A stretch of DNA of 64,000 bases from Terriglobus roseus DSM 18391 (GCF_000265425.1 NC_018014.1:4216001-4280000), one strand, 5' to 3'; shown: positions 18,032 through 26,991, counted from the first letter of the stretch. Made by a program: numbers and translations. The notes: generated by a model not told the origin, from the letters alone.

Positions 18032-20128
18032 TTGAAGGGCCTTTCCCATCTGGACGATTCCAATCGCTTCCACCTGCTCGTCGACGCCGTGCACGATTCG
18101 GCCGTCTATATGTTGGACCTGGACGGCAGGGTCGAGTCTTGGAACGCGGGCGCCCAGAAGATGAAGGGCTACACCAGCAATCAGATCATCGGCCGCCACT
18201 TCTCCGTCTTCTTCCCAAAAGAGGATCAGGACGCCGGCAAGCCCGACGCCCTCCTGGCAAAGGCCCTGCAGGAGGGTAGCTACCAGGATGAAGGCTGGCG
18301 TGTCCGCTGTGACGGTTCCACCTTCTGGGCAGCAGTCGTCATCCGCCCCATCCTCTCCTCAGACGGCACCCCGATCGGCTTCGCCAAGATAAGCCGCGAC
18401 CTCACCGAACAGCGTCGCCAGCAACAGGCGCTTGCAGCCGCCGAGCGTGCTCTCCATCAGGAACGAGACCGCCTCGAAGTCACTCTGCTCTCCATCGCCG
18501 ACGGTGTTATCTGCACCGACGCCAGGGGCTTCGTCACCAGGATGAACCCTGCCGCCGAGAAGATGACCGGCTGGTCGCGAGAAGAGGCCATCGGACACCC
18601 CGTCGAAGACGTCTTCGACCTTTGCCTGGAAGAGACCCGCACCCCCGTTCGCAACCCCGTCCGCGACTGCCTGCTCACCGGACGCTCCTCGTTCTTACGC
18701 GAAGGCATCTCCCTCCGTGTGCGCAACGGCAGCGCGCGCGACGTCCAGGACTCAGCCGCCCCCATTCACGCGCACGACGGCAGCGTCACCGGCGCCGTCC
18801 TGGTCTTTCAGGACGTCACCCCCATGCGCTCCATCCAGCGCGAGATCGCCTTCAGCGTCTCCCACGACGCACTCACCCTGCTCCCCAATCGCCGCCAGTT
18901 CGAGACAGCACTCGATGACGCCCTCAAGCGCACCCTCTCCACCGGCATGCGTCACACCGTCTGCTTCCTCGATCTGGATCGCTTCAAGGTAGTCAACGAC
19001 ACCGCCGGCCACACCGCAGGCGACGTCCTCCTCAAATCCGTTGCCACTCTTCTCACGCGCCTCGTCCGCATCTCCGACGTCGTCGCGCGCCTCGGCGGCG
19101 ACGAATTCGCCATCATCCTCGAAGGCTGCACACCGTCCCAGGCCGAACCAACCCTCCGCAAGATCATGGACGCCGTCAGCGCTCTCGGCTTCGTCTGGGA
19201 TGACCGATCCTTTCCCGTCTCCGCCAGCCTCGGCGTCGCAGAGATGAACGAGAAGAGCGACATCGCCACGGTCATGAAACAGGCAGACGTCGCCTGCTAC
19301 GCCGCCAAGACCGCCGGCCGCAATCACATGAGCGTCTACCATCCGGACAACGGCGAGGTCTACGACCGGCACCACCAGCTCCAGGTCGCCTCGGAGATCC
19401 GCGACGCCATTCACGCCAATCGCTTCACCCTCTTCGCCCAGCCCATCGTCTCCACCCGCGGAGACAACACGCCACGCTACGAACTGCTCCTCCGCATGAA
19501 GGGCCGCGGCGGCGAAATGATCGCCCCCGGCAGCTTCATCCCGGCCGCTGAACGCTACGACCTCATGGCCGACCTCGACCGCTGGGTGCTCACCCAGGTG
19601 CTCGAGTACCAGGGCGCAAAGCTCGCGACCATACCCCGCATCCAGCTCAGCCTCAACCTCTCCGCCAACTCGCTCAACGACGCGAAATTCCTCCCCTTCT
19701 TCCTCGACCTGCTCCGGCGATCTCCCATCCCGCCCTCCGCACTCACCTTCGAGATCACCGAAACCTCGCTCATCAACAACCTCATCACCGCAAGCGCCGT
19801 CATCGAACAGGTGCGCGCCACCGGCTGCAAAGTCGCACTCGACGACTTCGGCATCGGCATGTCCTCCTTCAGCTACCTCCGCAGCTTCCGCGTCGACTTC
19901 ATCAAGATCGAAGGCAGCTTCGTCCGCAACATTCAGCACAGCCCCGTTGACATGACCATCGTCCGCTCCATCAACAACATCGCCCACGAAGTCGGCGCAA
20001 AGACCATCGCCGAATTCGTCGAAGACGACGAGATCCTGAAGCACATCACCTACCTCGGCGTTGACTTCGCCCAGGGCTACGCAGTAGGCCACCCAGAACC
20101 AATCGAAACCCTCCTGCCCCCCATCTAG
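18032..20128 (+). CDS. Soluble PAS-PAS-GGDEF-EAL cyclic di-GMP protein
   Basis: A 698-residue cytoplasmic protein with PAS1 (about 12-125), PAS2 (about 145-265), GGDEF (about 275-435) and EAL (about 445-690). GGDEF (355-359) is intact, with I-site RISD five residues before it. The EAL domain has ELLLR (484-488) and DDFGIG, so both activities are possible. There is no membrane segment; PAS1 may bind haem or flavin. The start is uncertain: the frame opens at a TTG at 18032, only 15 nt after an in-frame stop. An ATG at 18021, 6 nt after a TACTTT box, is in another frame and ends after four codons, overlapping the TTG. Translational coupling or a small frameshift is possible. Confidence 0.88.
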   Translation: MKGLSHLDDSNRFHLLVDAVHDSAVYMLDLDGRVESWNAGAQKMKGYTSNQIIGRHFSVFFPKEDQDAGKPDALLAKALQEGSYQDEGWRVRCDGSTFWAAVVIRPILSSDGTPIGFAKISRDLTEQRRQQQALAAAERALHQERDRLEVTLLSIADGVICTDARGFVTRMNPAAEKMTGWSREEAIGHPVEDVFDLCLEETRTPVRNPVRDCLLTGRSSFLREGISLRVRNGSARDVQDSAAPIHAHDGSVTGAVLVFQDVTPMRSIQREIAFSVSHDALTLLPNRRQFETALDDALKRTLSTGMRHTVCFLDLDRFKVVNDTAGHTAGDVLLKSVATLLTRLVRISDVVARLGGDEFAIILEGCTPSQAEPTLRKIMDAVSALGFVWDDRSFPVSASLGVAEMNEKSDIATVMKQADVACYAAKTAGRNHMSVYHPDNGEVYDRHHQLQVASEIRDAIHANRFTLFAQPIVSTRGDNTPRYELLLRMKGRGGEMIAPGSFIPAAERYDLMADLDRWVLTQVLEYQGAKLATIPRIQLSLNLSANSLNDAKFLPFFLDLLRRSPIPPSALTFEITETSLINNLITASAVIEQVRATGCKVALDDFGIGMSSFSYLRSFRVDFIKIEGSFVRNIQHSPVDMTIVRSINNIAHEVGAKTIAEFVEDDEILKHITYLGVDFAQGYAVGHPEPIETLLPPI

Positions 20129-20200
20129 CGGACCAGAACCAAAACCCGCACCCATCGCGCTGAAGCCCGCGCGATCAAGAGCTCTGGAAGTCAACTCCGG

Positions 20201-20206
20201 TATCAT
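20201..20206 (+). promoter_or_regulatory. Putative -10 box of the isoprenyl diphosphate synthase gene
   Basis: TATCAT ends 12 nt before the ATG at 20219. No Shine-Dalgarno sequence lies between them, so the mRNA would be nearly leaderless. Confidence 0.4.
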
Positions 20207-20218
20207 GGGTCTCAAACC

Positions 20219-21130
20219 ATGAGTGTTGATTACGCGCAGCTCGTCAAAACTGGAATCGCTCTGACCGACGCCGCGCTGGAGCGTCTGCTGCCTGGAACCG
20301 CCACGCAGCCACACAACATCCACCGCGCCATGCGCCACTCCGTCTTCGCTGGCGGCAAGCGCCTGCGGCCCTTGCTCGTCATCGAGAGCGCACGCATGAT
20401 CGCGGGCGACCTGCCCGACGGTGCCGCCGACGTCGGCGCAGCCATCGAGATGCTGCACACCTACTCGCTCATCCACGACGACCTGCCCGCACTCGACAAT
20501 GACGACCTCCGCCGCGGCAAACCCACCTGCCACGTCGTCTACGGCGAAGCCATGGCCATCCTCGCCGGCGACGCCCTGCAGACACTCGCCTACGAGACAC
20601 TCGCAAAGCTCAGCGGCGATGCGGCAGCGAAGATTGAAATCGTAAAAGAAGTCGCCATCGCCACCGGCACCGGCGTCGGCTCGGAAGGTCTCGCACCCGG
20701 CATGATCGGCGGCCAGGTCATGGACATCGAAGGCGAAGGCCAGAAGCCCACCGCCGAACTCGTCGAAGCCATCCACCGCTCCAAGACCGGTGCGCTCATC
20801 ACCGTCTCCATCGTCGCGGGCGGCCTCATCGGCGGCGCCTCAGCAGACGAAGTCATGCACCTGCGCCGCTTCGGACAACGCGCCGGTCTCGCCTTCCAGA
20901 TCGTCGACGACATCCTCGATGTCACCCAGAGCAGCGCAGAACTCGGCAAGACCGCAGGCAAAGACACCGCAAGCGACAAGGCCACATGGCCCGCCGTCTT
21001 CGGCCTCGATGCCTCACGCGAAACCGCAGCCGAACTACTCCGCGACGGCCTCGCCGAACTCGCAGGCTTCGGTGCCCGCGCCGACGCCCTCAAAGCAGTA
21101 GCCAAAGCGCTCGTAGAGCGCACAAACTAG
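20219..21130 (+). CDS. ispA: Short-chain polyprenyl diphosphate synthase (farnesyl/geranylgeranyl type)
   Basis: Condenses dimethylallyl or farnesyl diphosphate with isopentenyl diphosphate to C15-C20 products used for undecaprenyl, quinone and hopanoid synthesis. The 303-residue protein has the first Asp-rich motif in HDDLPALDNDDLRRGKPTCH, with the two-residue insertion of bacterial IspA-type enzymes, GGKRLRP upstream, and the second motif QIVDDILDVT. Product length cannot be read reliably. A MIP18-like gene follows after 16 nt. Confidence 0.92.
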   Translation: MSVDYAQLVKTGIALTDAALERLLPGTATQPHNIHRAMRHSVFAGGKRLRPLLVIESARMIAGDLPDGAADVGAAIEMLHTYSLIHDDLPALDNDDLRRGKPTCHVVYGEAMAILAGDALQTLAYETLAKLSGDAAAKIEIVKEVAIATGTGVGSEGLAPGMIGGQVMDIEGEGQKPTAELVEAIHRSKTGALITVSIVAGGLIGGASADEVMHLRRFGQRAGLAFQIVDDILDVTQSSAELGKTAGKDTASDKATWPAVFGLDASRETAAELLRDGLAELAGFGARADALKAVAKALVERTN

Positions 21131-21146
21131 GCGCCGCTCGCGAACG

Positions 21147-21521
21147 ATGAACCCTGCCCCGACCCAGACCGATATCCGCGAAGCACTCCGCGTCTGCTTT
21201 GACCCGGAACTCTCCGTGAACATCGTCGACCTCGGCCTCGTCTACGACATCCAGGTGCAGCAGGACACGAACTGGCCCGGCTTCGAACCACGCTACGTCA
21301 TCCACATCACCATGACCATGCGAGCCCCCAGCGACGAGCGAGAAGCCATGCTCATCGGCCAGGTAAAGAACCGCCTCGCCGGCATCCCCGAAGTAAGTCG
21401 CAGCGAAGTCAAACTGGTCTGGGAACCCGCATGGACAGCCGACCGCATGACCCCGGCAGCCCGCCAGCAACTAGGCCTCGACCGAGCCCCAAAACAAGGC
21501 CTCATCACCATCAAGCTCTAA
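21147..21521 (+). CDS. MIP18/DUF59-like iron-sulfur assembly factor, variant without the conserved Cys
   Basis: A 124-residue protein starting with the family block ALRVCFDPELSVNIVDLGLV. Members (SufT, PaaD, CIA2) help deliver iron-sulfur clusters and usually carry a reactive Cys in a TxPGCP loop. Here the equivalent position reads MRAPSDEREAM and has no Cys. The C-terminal strand reads EVSRSEVKLVWEPAWTADRM. The only cysteine is near residue 11, inside the first helix. It is probably co-transcribed with the prenyl synthase 16 nt upstream. Confidence 0.83.
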   Translation: MNPAPTQTDIREALRVCFDPELSVNIVDLGLVYDIQVQQDTNWPGFEPRYVIHITMTMRAPSDEREAMLIGQVKNRLAGIPEVSRSEVKLVWEPAWTADRMTPAARQQLGLDRAPKQGLITIKL

Positions 21522-21538
21522 GGCGCGCCACAAAGATC

Positions 21539-21573
21539 GGGTTCCCCATCCTCGCAAAGCGAGGGTGGGTTCT
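21539..21573. repeat. 3'-gene hairpin, GGGTGCCCCA family (copy 4)
   Basis: GGGTTCCCCAT, then CCTCGC-AAA-GCGAGG and GTGGGTTCTC. The stem is 10 bp with one wobble, 17 nt after the MIP18-like stop. Its flanks are slightly diverged from the other copies. Confidence 0.65.
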
Positions 21574-21649
21574 CTCCCTTGGCGTGTATTGAAAAACATG
21601 CGGCAATTACCGAGAGGTTCGTCTCGTCTACTAAGTCGTCTTCGGCGCT

Positions 21650-21988
21650 CTAGCTCGCCGGGTCGTACATAAACTCGCGAAGTTCCTGCGAACAACGGCA
21701 GGCGACCGCAATCTTTCTTGCCCATTTGAGCGCGTCCTCGCGCGTAGGCAACTCCAGTACGGTGAACCCACCTGTCAGACGACTGCCCGGATAGATCTCG
21801 GTGGAAAGTGATCCATCCCCCGAGACCAGCACCGGATCGACTTGCTCCGCGATCCCACCGCCGAACACATAGACTCCCGCGGCCTTGGCTTCCTCGATGA
21901 CTGCATGAGCGTCGGCAGAAACAACAGGCAGTTCCTCAGCCGTGAGGACCATGGCCTCGCTCGGGAAAGAGATAAGGTATTTCGACAT
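21650..21988 (-). CDS. YCII-related (DGPF-type) protein
   Basis: A 112-residue ferredoxin-like protein of the YciI/DGPF superfamily, shown by MSKYLISFPSEA, the central IYPGSRLTGGFTVLELPTRE and DALKWARKIA. In many bacteria such proteins are encoded near ECF sigma factors, but none is present here. The DGPF tetrapeptide itself is not conserved. The ATG at 21988 begins the conserved first strand. Function unknown. Confidence 0.8.
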   Translation of the reverse strand: MSKYLISFPSEAMVLTAEELPVVSADAHAVIEEAKAAGVYVFGGGIAEQVDPVLVSGDGSLSTEIYPGSRLTGGFTVLELPTREDALKWARKIAVACRCSQELREFMYDPAS

Positions 21989-22577
21989 GCATTGATGGTG
22001 CATTGCACATCCCAAAACGGGCAAGACGACTGGCTGCATTGCCATTCCGCAACCAAACACCTCTAGATCAGAGAAGACTTACCCGGTCCGGGATACGCCT
22101 GCTGTCCCCGGTTGACGATTGCGGAAGCTAGCCGACTCATCCTGAGTCACCGGTGAGTGCATTGCCGATTTGCATTCGTCGAGAATCGTTACTGACGACA
22201 ACGGCGTTTATGAGGACTGACGTTGCACGCTGAGCGAAACGAGTATCCGCGAGACGCAACAACGTTCACCGTTCCTGTTCGAACTTTCGGGCGGGACATG
22301 ACAACGCAAATGAAGCACTGCACGCAGCCGACCTCCTGACCTGGACTCGTCAGCCACCCTTCATTGCCGCAAACCGGCTGGAGCTCTTAAATGCTCGAAC
22401 CGTGCCACCGCGGGATCCATGCCAGAACGTGCCAAAACATCTTCGATGTTGCTTAAAGTTCCAGAATTCCGTTTTTTGCAATCCCTCCTTTGGCATCCTA
22501 GCCTCACCCCTACCTGAGTGGCGATACCTGCCCCTTTTCCTCCATGCCTTTGCGCACTGCTTTACCCCAGGAGATGT
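21989..22577. other. 589-nt spacer with no convincing gene
   Basis: It lies between a minus-strand YCII gene and a plus-strand collagen-like gene, so it should hold two divergent promoters. Base composition is more AT-rich than the neighbouring genes. A short TTCGAAC sequence near 22277 looks like a tRNA T-loop, but no flanking stems pair. No repeat or conserved coding frame is apparent. Confidence 0.5.
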
Positions 22578-24053
22578 ATGAAGCTTCTTTGTGGAAGTAC
22601 TGTCGTCTTTGGTCTTAGCGTCTTGTTCCTCCCCGCAGCACACGGACAAAACTTGGCGGAGGACACCCGCGCTGTCGCGCTCGCTGCCCAGGCTTCCAAA
22701 CCAGTCACCACAACCGGCGGAACCGTCGGCAAAGTCCCCGTCTTTACGGGTTCGGCCGCGATAGGAAACTCGCTCATCTTCCAGAACGCCAGTGGCATTG
22801 GTATCGGTGCTGCGCCCGCATCCGCGTTCGACGTGACCGGCCGCTCAACCTTTCGTGGAGTAGGCGCCCTCGTCGCTCCCAAAGCGGCAACGGCATCCTC
22901 AGGCGTGAACTCATCGCCCTTGGAACTGGATGCCTCCGTATTCGATTCCGCCGCCGGCAAGGCCACTTCGCCGTACTTCCAGCTTATGGCTGAGCCCACC
23001 AACAACAACACCAATCATTCAGGAGCGAACCTGCACCTGCTGTACAGCCCCGGTTTTGGCGGACCCAGGGAAAGCGGCCTGTGGTTCAACGCGAACGGGA
23101 CCATCAACTTCTCACCGGCTCAGAGGTTCCCCATCGCTGCTGGTCCTGCTGGCCCCGCCGGTCCCGTCGGCCCCGCAGGCCCGACTGGCGCAACAGGCCC
23201 AGCGGGTCCGGCTGGCCCGGGAGGAACGTTGACCCTGCCGTACTACGGTACGGGTGCCGCACCGCCAGAGGATTCCAACGCTGCCTTGTTCGCTATCACT
23301 AACACCACCGGAGGCGGTACAGGCATCGTTGGCCGGGGAGGTCCCGCTCCTACAGACCCGATCGATTCCGGAGGAAACGGAGTGATAGGCCGAGGTGGCG
23401 ACGGCGAGACTGCAGGATCGGGTGTGGTCGGGTACGGCGGTGAGGGTGAAACTGCGGGGTACGGCGTTGTAGGGTATGCCGGTGGAGCGTTGAATAGTGC
23501 AGGCGGCCTTTTCCAGGGGAACGAAGACTCACCGGCGGGTAAGTTCTTCGGTAACGTTGAAGTAGAAGGCAATCTCACGAAGGCAAGCGGATCCTTCAAA
23601 ATCGACGACCCCATTGACCCCAGCAACAAGTATCTGTACCACTCCTTTGTCGAGTCGCCGGACATGAAGAACATTTACGACGGTAGTGTGACAACCGATG
23701 GTCGTGGTGACGCAGTCGTGACCATGCCCGCGTACTTTGAAGCGCTCAACCGCGACTTCCGCTACCAACTCACCGTCATAGGACAGTTCGCGCAGGCAAT
23801 CGTCGCCACAAAGATCGCCAACGGTTCGTTCGTCATCAAGACGGACAAACCCAACGTGGAAGTCTCCTGGCAGGTTACCGGCATCCGACAGGATGCCTGG
23901 GCCAATGCACATCGCACACCGAACGAAGTTGACAAGCCAGAAAAAGAAAAGGGTCACTATCTGCATCCGGAACTGTTCGGCAAAACCGAGGATGCGCGCA
24001 TCATGCCCAAAGGTATGGTCATGCGGAACATCAAGCAAAAGCCGCGCTTCTAA
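22578..24053 (+). CDS. Secreted collagen-like surface protein
   Basis: A 491-residue exported protein. The signal peptide is MKLLCGSTVVFGLSVLFLPA followed by AHGQ. Mature features in order: a Gly/Ala-rich head (about 20-185), a short collagen-like Gly-X-Y run rich in GPAGPxGP (about 190-220), a Gly-rich repeat with units such as GNGVIGRGG, GSGVVGYGG and GYGVVGYAGG (about 250-315), and a C-terminal domain beginning KYLYHSFVESPDMKNIYDG. The layout resembles trimeric fibre or tail-fibre proteins. The ATG at 22578 has AGGAG immediately upstream. Adhesion or matrix function is an inference. Confidence 0.75.
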   Translation: MKLLCGSTVVFGLSVLFLPAAHGQNLAEDTRAVALAAQASKPVTTTGGTVGKVPVFTGSAAIGNSLIFQNASGIGIGAAPASAFDVTGRSTFRGVGALVAPKAATASSGVNSSPLELDASVFDSAAGKATSPYFQLMAEPTNNNTNHSGANLHLLYSPGFGGPRESGLWFNANGTINFSPAQRFPIAAGPAGPAGPVGPAGPTGATGPAGPAGPGGTLTLPYYGTGAAPPEDSNAALFAITNTTGGGTGIVGRGGPAPTDPIDSGGNGVIGRGGDGETAGSGVVGYGGEGETAGYGVVGYAGGALNSAGGLFQGNEDSPAGKFFGNVEVEGNLTKASGSFKIDDPIDPSNKYLYHSFVESPDMKNIYDGSVTTDGRGDAVVTMPAYFEALNRDFRYQLTVIGQFAQAIVATKIANGSFVIKTDKPNVEVSWQVTGIRQDAWANAHRTPNEVDKPEKEKGHYLHPELFGKTEDARIMPKGMVMRNIKQKPRF

Positions 24054-24359
24054 GGCCGGCTGACACTGCGCAGCAAATCCCAACCTATATCCGGTCGGCA
24101 CGCTTCGCGGCGTGCCGGTCTTCTTTAGGCCTTCATTCAATACTCGTTCAGCTCGGTTCCAACTGAGGCACTATGACCTTGTAATACAGCGCGACAATGC
24201 TATTTTCTGTCGGCCCGGTCCGCAAAGACAGCGTTCATTGGTCCTCATAAGTCGCATTATCGCCAGCGACCGCCAAATGAAGTAAGTGGGTTTCTCGAGA
24301 AGTAAGATTTAGCCTTGGCCCATGGGAAGAGACAGGGACAGGAGACTGGAGTGGCCCTG
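24054..24359. other. Convergent 306-nt spacer after the collagen-like gene
   Basis: Apart from the hairpin at 24096-24117, I see no gene, repeat or RNA structure. The sequence is less GC-rich than average and has several stops in all frames. Confidence 0.5.
24096..24117 (+). terminator. Rho-independent-like terminator after the collagen-like gene
   Basis: CGGCACGC pairs with GCGTGCCG around TTCGCG, followed by GTCTTCTTTA. It lies 43 nt after the stop. Confidence 0.65.
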
Positions 24360-25169
24360 TCATCGGTCCCTGCCTAACACCGCAGGGGATCTTCCGCGTC
24401 TTAGCCAGAAATTGATCATCAGAGAGTCTTCGTGATTCTCCACGAAATGACTCCACCCCGCAGGCACATAGAGCAGATCGCCCGCACGCTGCGTGATGGA
24501 AATCGATTTAGCCTTCGAGAACTCCGGGAAGCGCGTCGCATCCGGAGACTTTGCGTTAACCATGCTGACCCCGAAGTCTGGAAGTGCATTCGGTTTCGGA
24601 TGAATCATGTATAGATAAGGAAAATCGGCCGGCGGATAGAGGAGCCATTCTTTGGCACCGAAGTATGCGAACGAGAAGTTGTCCGGGATGTCCTTGTGCA
24701 GGGCGGTCACCGTTCCCCTCTTACCCATCCACATCCGTGGCTCATTGAGAAAATATTCAGGGTAGAACATCGGAAAAGGGACTCCGAGATCGCGCGCCAT
24801 CTCGAAGGGGATCACGGTGCCGGCGGCATAGGCCGTCCCGGCATCGTTTACCTGCATGAAGTGTTTCCCAATGAAACTTCTTAGGGGCATCTCTTCTTCG
24901 CGGCGATTCAGGTAGCTACCTGGATCTGCCATATTGCCGAAACGGACGGTCACGGTCTGATCGCCGTAGGCCCCTTGCAGCAGAGCTAAGATCTCCGCTT
25001 CAGAGAACTTTAACGCGCCCAGCCGCAGTAGAAAAGGCACGGAGCGCGCTGCATACTCTTTCGAAAATGCCTCGTCACTCAGAGAATCAAGAACGTCCAG
25101 GGCGGCAAGGCGAGGCATCTCACGGGTCGCCTCACATATCTGGGGAAACCAAACAACAGGACTATCCAT
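24360..25169 (-). CDS. Cupin/JmjC-like (cupin_8) iron-dependent oxygenase-like protein
   Basis: A 269-residue cupin_8-type protein resembling JmjC-fold 2-oxoglutarate/Fe(II) oxygenases. The HxD iron-binding pair is in TALHKDIPDNFSFAYFGAKE, and a distal His in PAGWSHFVEN, consistent with a 2-His-1-carboxylate site. KEWLLYPP is typical of this group. The ATG at 25169 has GGAG 7 nt upstream and shares its first base with the TGA of a small upstream frame, so coupling is possible. The substrate may be a protein side chain or a small molecule. Confidence 0.83.
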   Translation of the reverse strand: MDSPVVWFPQICEATREMPRLAALDVLDSLSDEAFSKEYAARSVPFLLRLGALKFSEAEILALLQGAYGDQTVTVRFGNMADPGSYLNRREEEMPLRSFIGKHFMQVNDAGTAYAAGTVIPFEMARDLGVPFPMFYPEYFLNEPRMWMGKRGTVTALHKDIPDNFSFAYFGAKEWLLYPPADFPYLYMIHPKPNALPDFGVSMVNAKSPDATRFPEFSKAKSISITQRAGDLLYVPAGWSHFVENHEDSLMINFWLRRGRSPAVLGRDR

Positions 25170-25468
25170 CAAGCAACTCCAACACATTTTGAGAATAGAT
25201 CCTGGACGACTCCAGCCCGGCCTAAAGTCACTAGAAGTCGGCTTGTGTTTACGATTGCTGGCGCAGGGAAGCTCTTCTGGCGAGAACAGGCCAGTGCGCT
25301 CATCGTCTCTTGTTTAGTACAGAGCTGCCATTCACAGAAGCTAGCCGTCTTCGCCGCCGTCTGTTCCAAACTCACTATCTGCGAAGAGCGCAGCAGTCTG
25401 ACGCACTCTCTGCATTCCTCAGAAATGGAACGCAAGGTGCGAACGATGGCAGACGGAGCGTGGATCAT
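25169..25468 (-). CDS. Possible small unknown protein, translationally coupled to the cupin gene
   Basis: A 99-codon frame (MIHAPSAIVRTLRSISEECR...) whose TGA overlaps the next ATG by one base. It has six cysteines, no signal peptide and no recognised domain. Codon use is mixed, and it lacks the strong GC3 bias of clear genes. The overlap is the main support; it may be chance. Most of the 350 nt between the cupin and pectinase genes is otherwise empty. Confidence 0.25.
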   Translation of the reverse strand: MIHAPSAIVRTLRSISEECRECVRLLRSSQIVSLEQTAAKTASFCEWQLCTKQETMSALACSRQKSFPAPAIVNTSRLLVTLGRAGVVQDLFSKCVGVA

Positions 25469-25520
25469 TAAGCCGCCACGTCGCTCGGCAGGACAAACTC
25501 CCGGCGAAGACGTTCCCTCA

Positions 25521-26927
25521 CTAATCCGGTATCTTCACAGTCCCAGGATGCGTCTTCTGCCCGGCAACATAAGTCACCGCATCCAGCCCAACAATCCCAC
25601 CATTGTCCTCAGACTTCAACCGGCTCCCATCCGCCACAACAAGATGAATGTCGCCAAGCTTCAACCCCTTGGTATTCGCGATCGAACCAGCCGAGTTCGC
25701 CACAACATTCACATGATCGATCTGGAAGTTATCCAGCGTCGCGTTCGGATAAGCGGCAATATCAATCGCCGTCTCCGCATCCTTCGCATCGATATTCCAG
25801 AAGTGAACATCATGAAAGTGCGCCAGCCCCTGCGCTTCTGGGACCTTCGTGGTGAGCGGAATCCAGTACGGCGGCACCGTCTTCGGATCGGTCCCCGCAG
25901 GCAAAGAAGTGTAGCTGTAGGCCGGGTTCCAGTTCAGCGTCACCTTGATCGGCGTCTTCACGCCGTCCAGGTGCAGATCGTGCACGCGCAGGTTCTCGCC
26001 AAAGCCACCGCGAACCTTCGCACTCTTGATCAGCACACCATTCGTCACGCCGCGAAGGGCCGTCAGGTTATAGGCCTCGATATTGCGGAAGCCACCCGAG
26101 GTCTCACTGCCAAACGTAACCGCAGCGGCACCCGTGCGGATCAGCGAATCCCGCAGCACCACGTTGTAGGTCGGCCGGTTCACCCGCAGCCCGTCCGAGT
26201 CGCGCCCGGCCTTCAGGCAAAGCGCATCATCGTTCACATCGATGTCCGCGTGCTGCACCAGCACATCGTGCGAACTATCAATGTCGATCCCGTCCGTCGA
26301 AGGCCCCTTGCCACCTTCGTTATTCCGAATCGTCACATGGTCGATCGTCACGTCGTGCGAGTAACAGATATGCACCGTCCAGAACCCCGAACGCGTCAAC
26401 ATCGGCCCATCCAGCTTCACATTCGACGAGTCGAAGACCTGGATCAGCCGGGGCCGCTTCGCGTCATAGTCGCTCGCCCAGCGCAGCCCCTTCGGCTCAT
26501 ACTTCGCACGCAGATCCCAGTAGCTCTTCCACCAGTACGACCCATCGCCGTCGATCGTACCCTCGCCTGTAATCTGCACATCCGTCTGCTTGTAGACATT
26601 CACCAGCGCCGCCGGCCACGTCATCTCGATACCGGCAATGCGCGTCGGCATCAGCGGATACGCATCCAGCGACTGGATGCCACGCAGCGTCACGCCCTTC
26701 GGCAGATCCAGCCGCGATCCGCTCTTCACAAAAATCGATCCGATGCGGTACGTCCCAGGCTTCAGCGTGACCGTGTCATGCTTCCCGGCAGCCGCGTCCA
26801 GGGCCTTCTGAATCGCCTTCGTGTCGTCCGCGACCCCGTCGCCCTTCGCGCCAAAATTGTTCGCCGTAAGTGTGGCAGCGTGCACAGGCAAGGCCACCGT
26901 GAGCAACAGTAGACTGAGACGATTCAT
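25521..26927 (-). CDS. Secreted family 28 glycoside hydrolase (polygalacturonase-like)
   Basis: A 468-residue right-handed beta-helix enzyme expected to hydrolyse pectin or rhamnogalacturonan. A signal peptide (MNRLSLLLLTVALPVHA) precedes the usual opening NNFGAKGDGVADDTKAIQ. Catalytic GH28 blocks are STDGIDIDSS, NDDALCLKAG and a later GAAAVTFGSE. The canonical Gly-His-Gly is not obvious and appears as the GAAAVTFGSE strand, so specificity may differ. The ATG at 26927 starts the signal peptide; the open frame upstream is Arg-rich and unlikely. No transporter or SusC/D-like partner is adjacent. Confidence 0.88.
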   Translation of the reverse strand: MNRLSLLLLTVALPVHAATLTANNFGAKGDGVADDTKAIQKALDAAAGKHDTVTLKPGTYRIGSIFVKSGSRLDLPKGVTLRGIQSLDAYPLMPTRIAGIEMTWPAALVNVYKQTDVQITGEGTIDGDGSYWWKSYWDLRAKYEPKGLRWASDYDAKRPRLIQVFDSSNVKLDGPMLTRSGFWTVHICYSHDVTIDHVTIRNNEGGKGPSTDGIDIDSSHDVLVQHADIDVNDDALCLKAGRDSDGLRVNRPTYNVVLRDSLIRTGAAAVTFGSETSGGFRNIEAYNLTALRGVTNGVLIKSAKVRGGFGENLRVHDLHLDGVKTPIKVTLNWNPAYSYTSLPAGTDPKTVPPYWIPLTTKVPEAQGLAHFHDVHFWNIDAKDAETAIDIAAYPNATLDNFQIDHVNVVANSAGSIANTKGLKLGDIHLVVADGSRLKSEDNGGIVGLDAVTYVAGQKTHPGTVKIPD

Positions 26928-26991
26928 AACACTCGCTTTCGGGTACCGAAGGGCGGTCGAAGGGCCGTGAAAGTGCCTGTTTTGCAGGGAT

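Noticed and set aside
18752..20776. 674-codon minus-strand frame
   Set aside because: Antisense to the GGDEF-EAL gene and the isoprenyl synthase; long only because of high GC3 bias, and its translation is low-complexity Asp/Gly/Val.
22265..22300. tRNA-like TTCGAAC sequence
   Set aside because: Flanking bases do not form a T-stem, acceptor stem or anticodon arm.
22350..22649. 99-codon minus-strand frame
   Set aside because: It overlaps the promoter and signal peptide of the collagen-like gene, with no ribosome site or domain.
25245..26912. 555-codon plus-strand frame
   Set aside because: Antisense to the GH28 gene; rich in Arg and His, a typical shadow.
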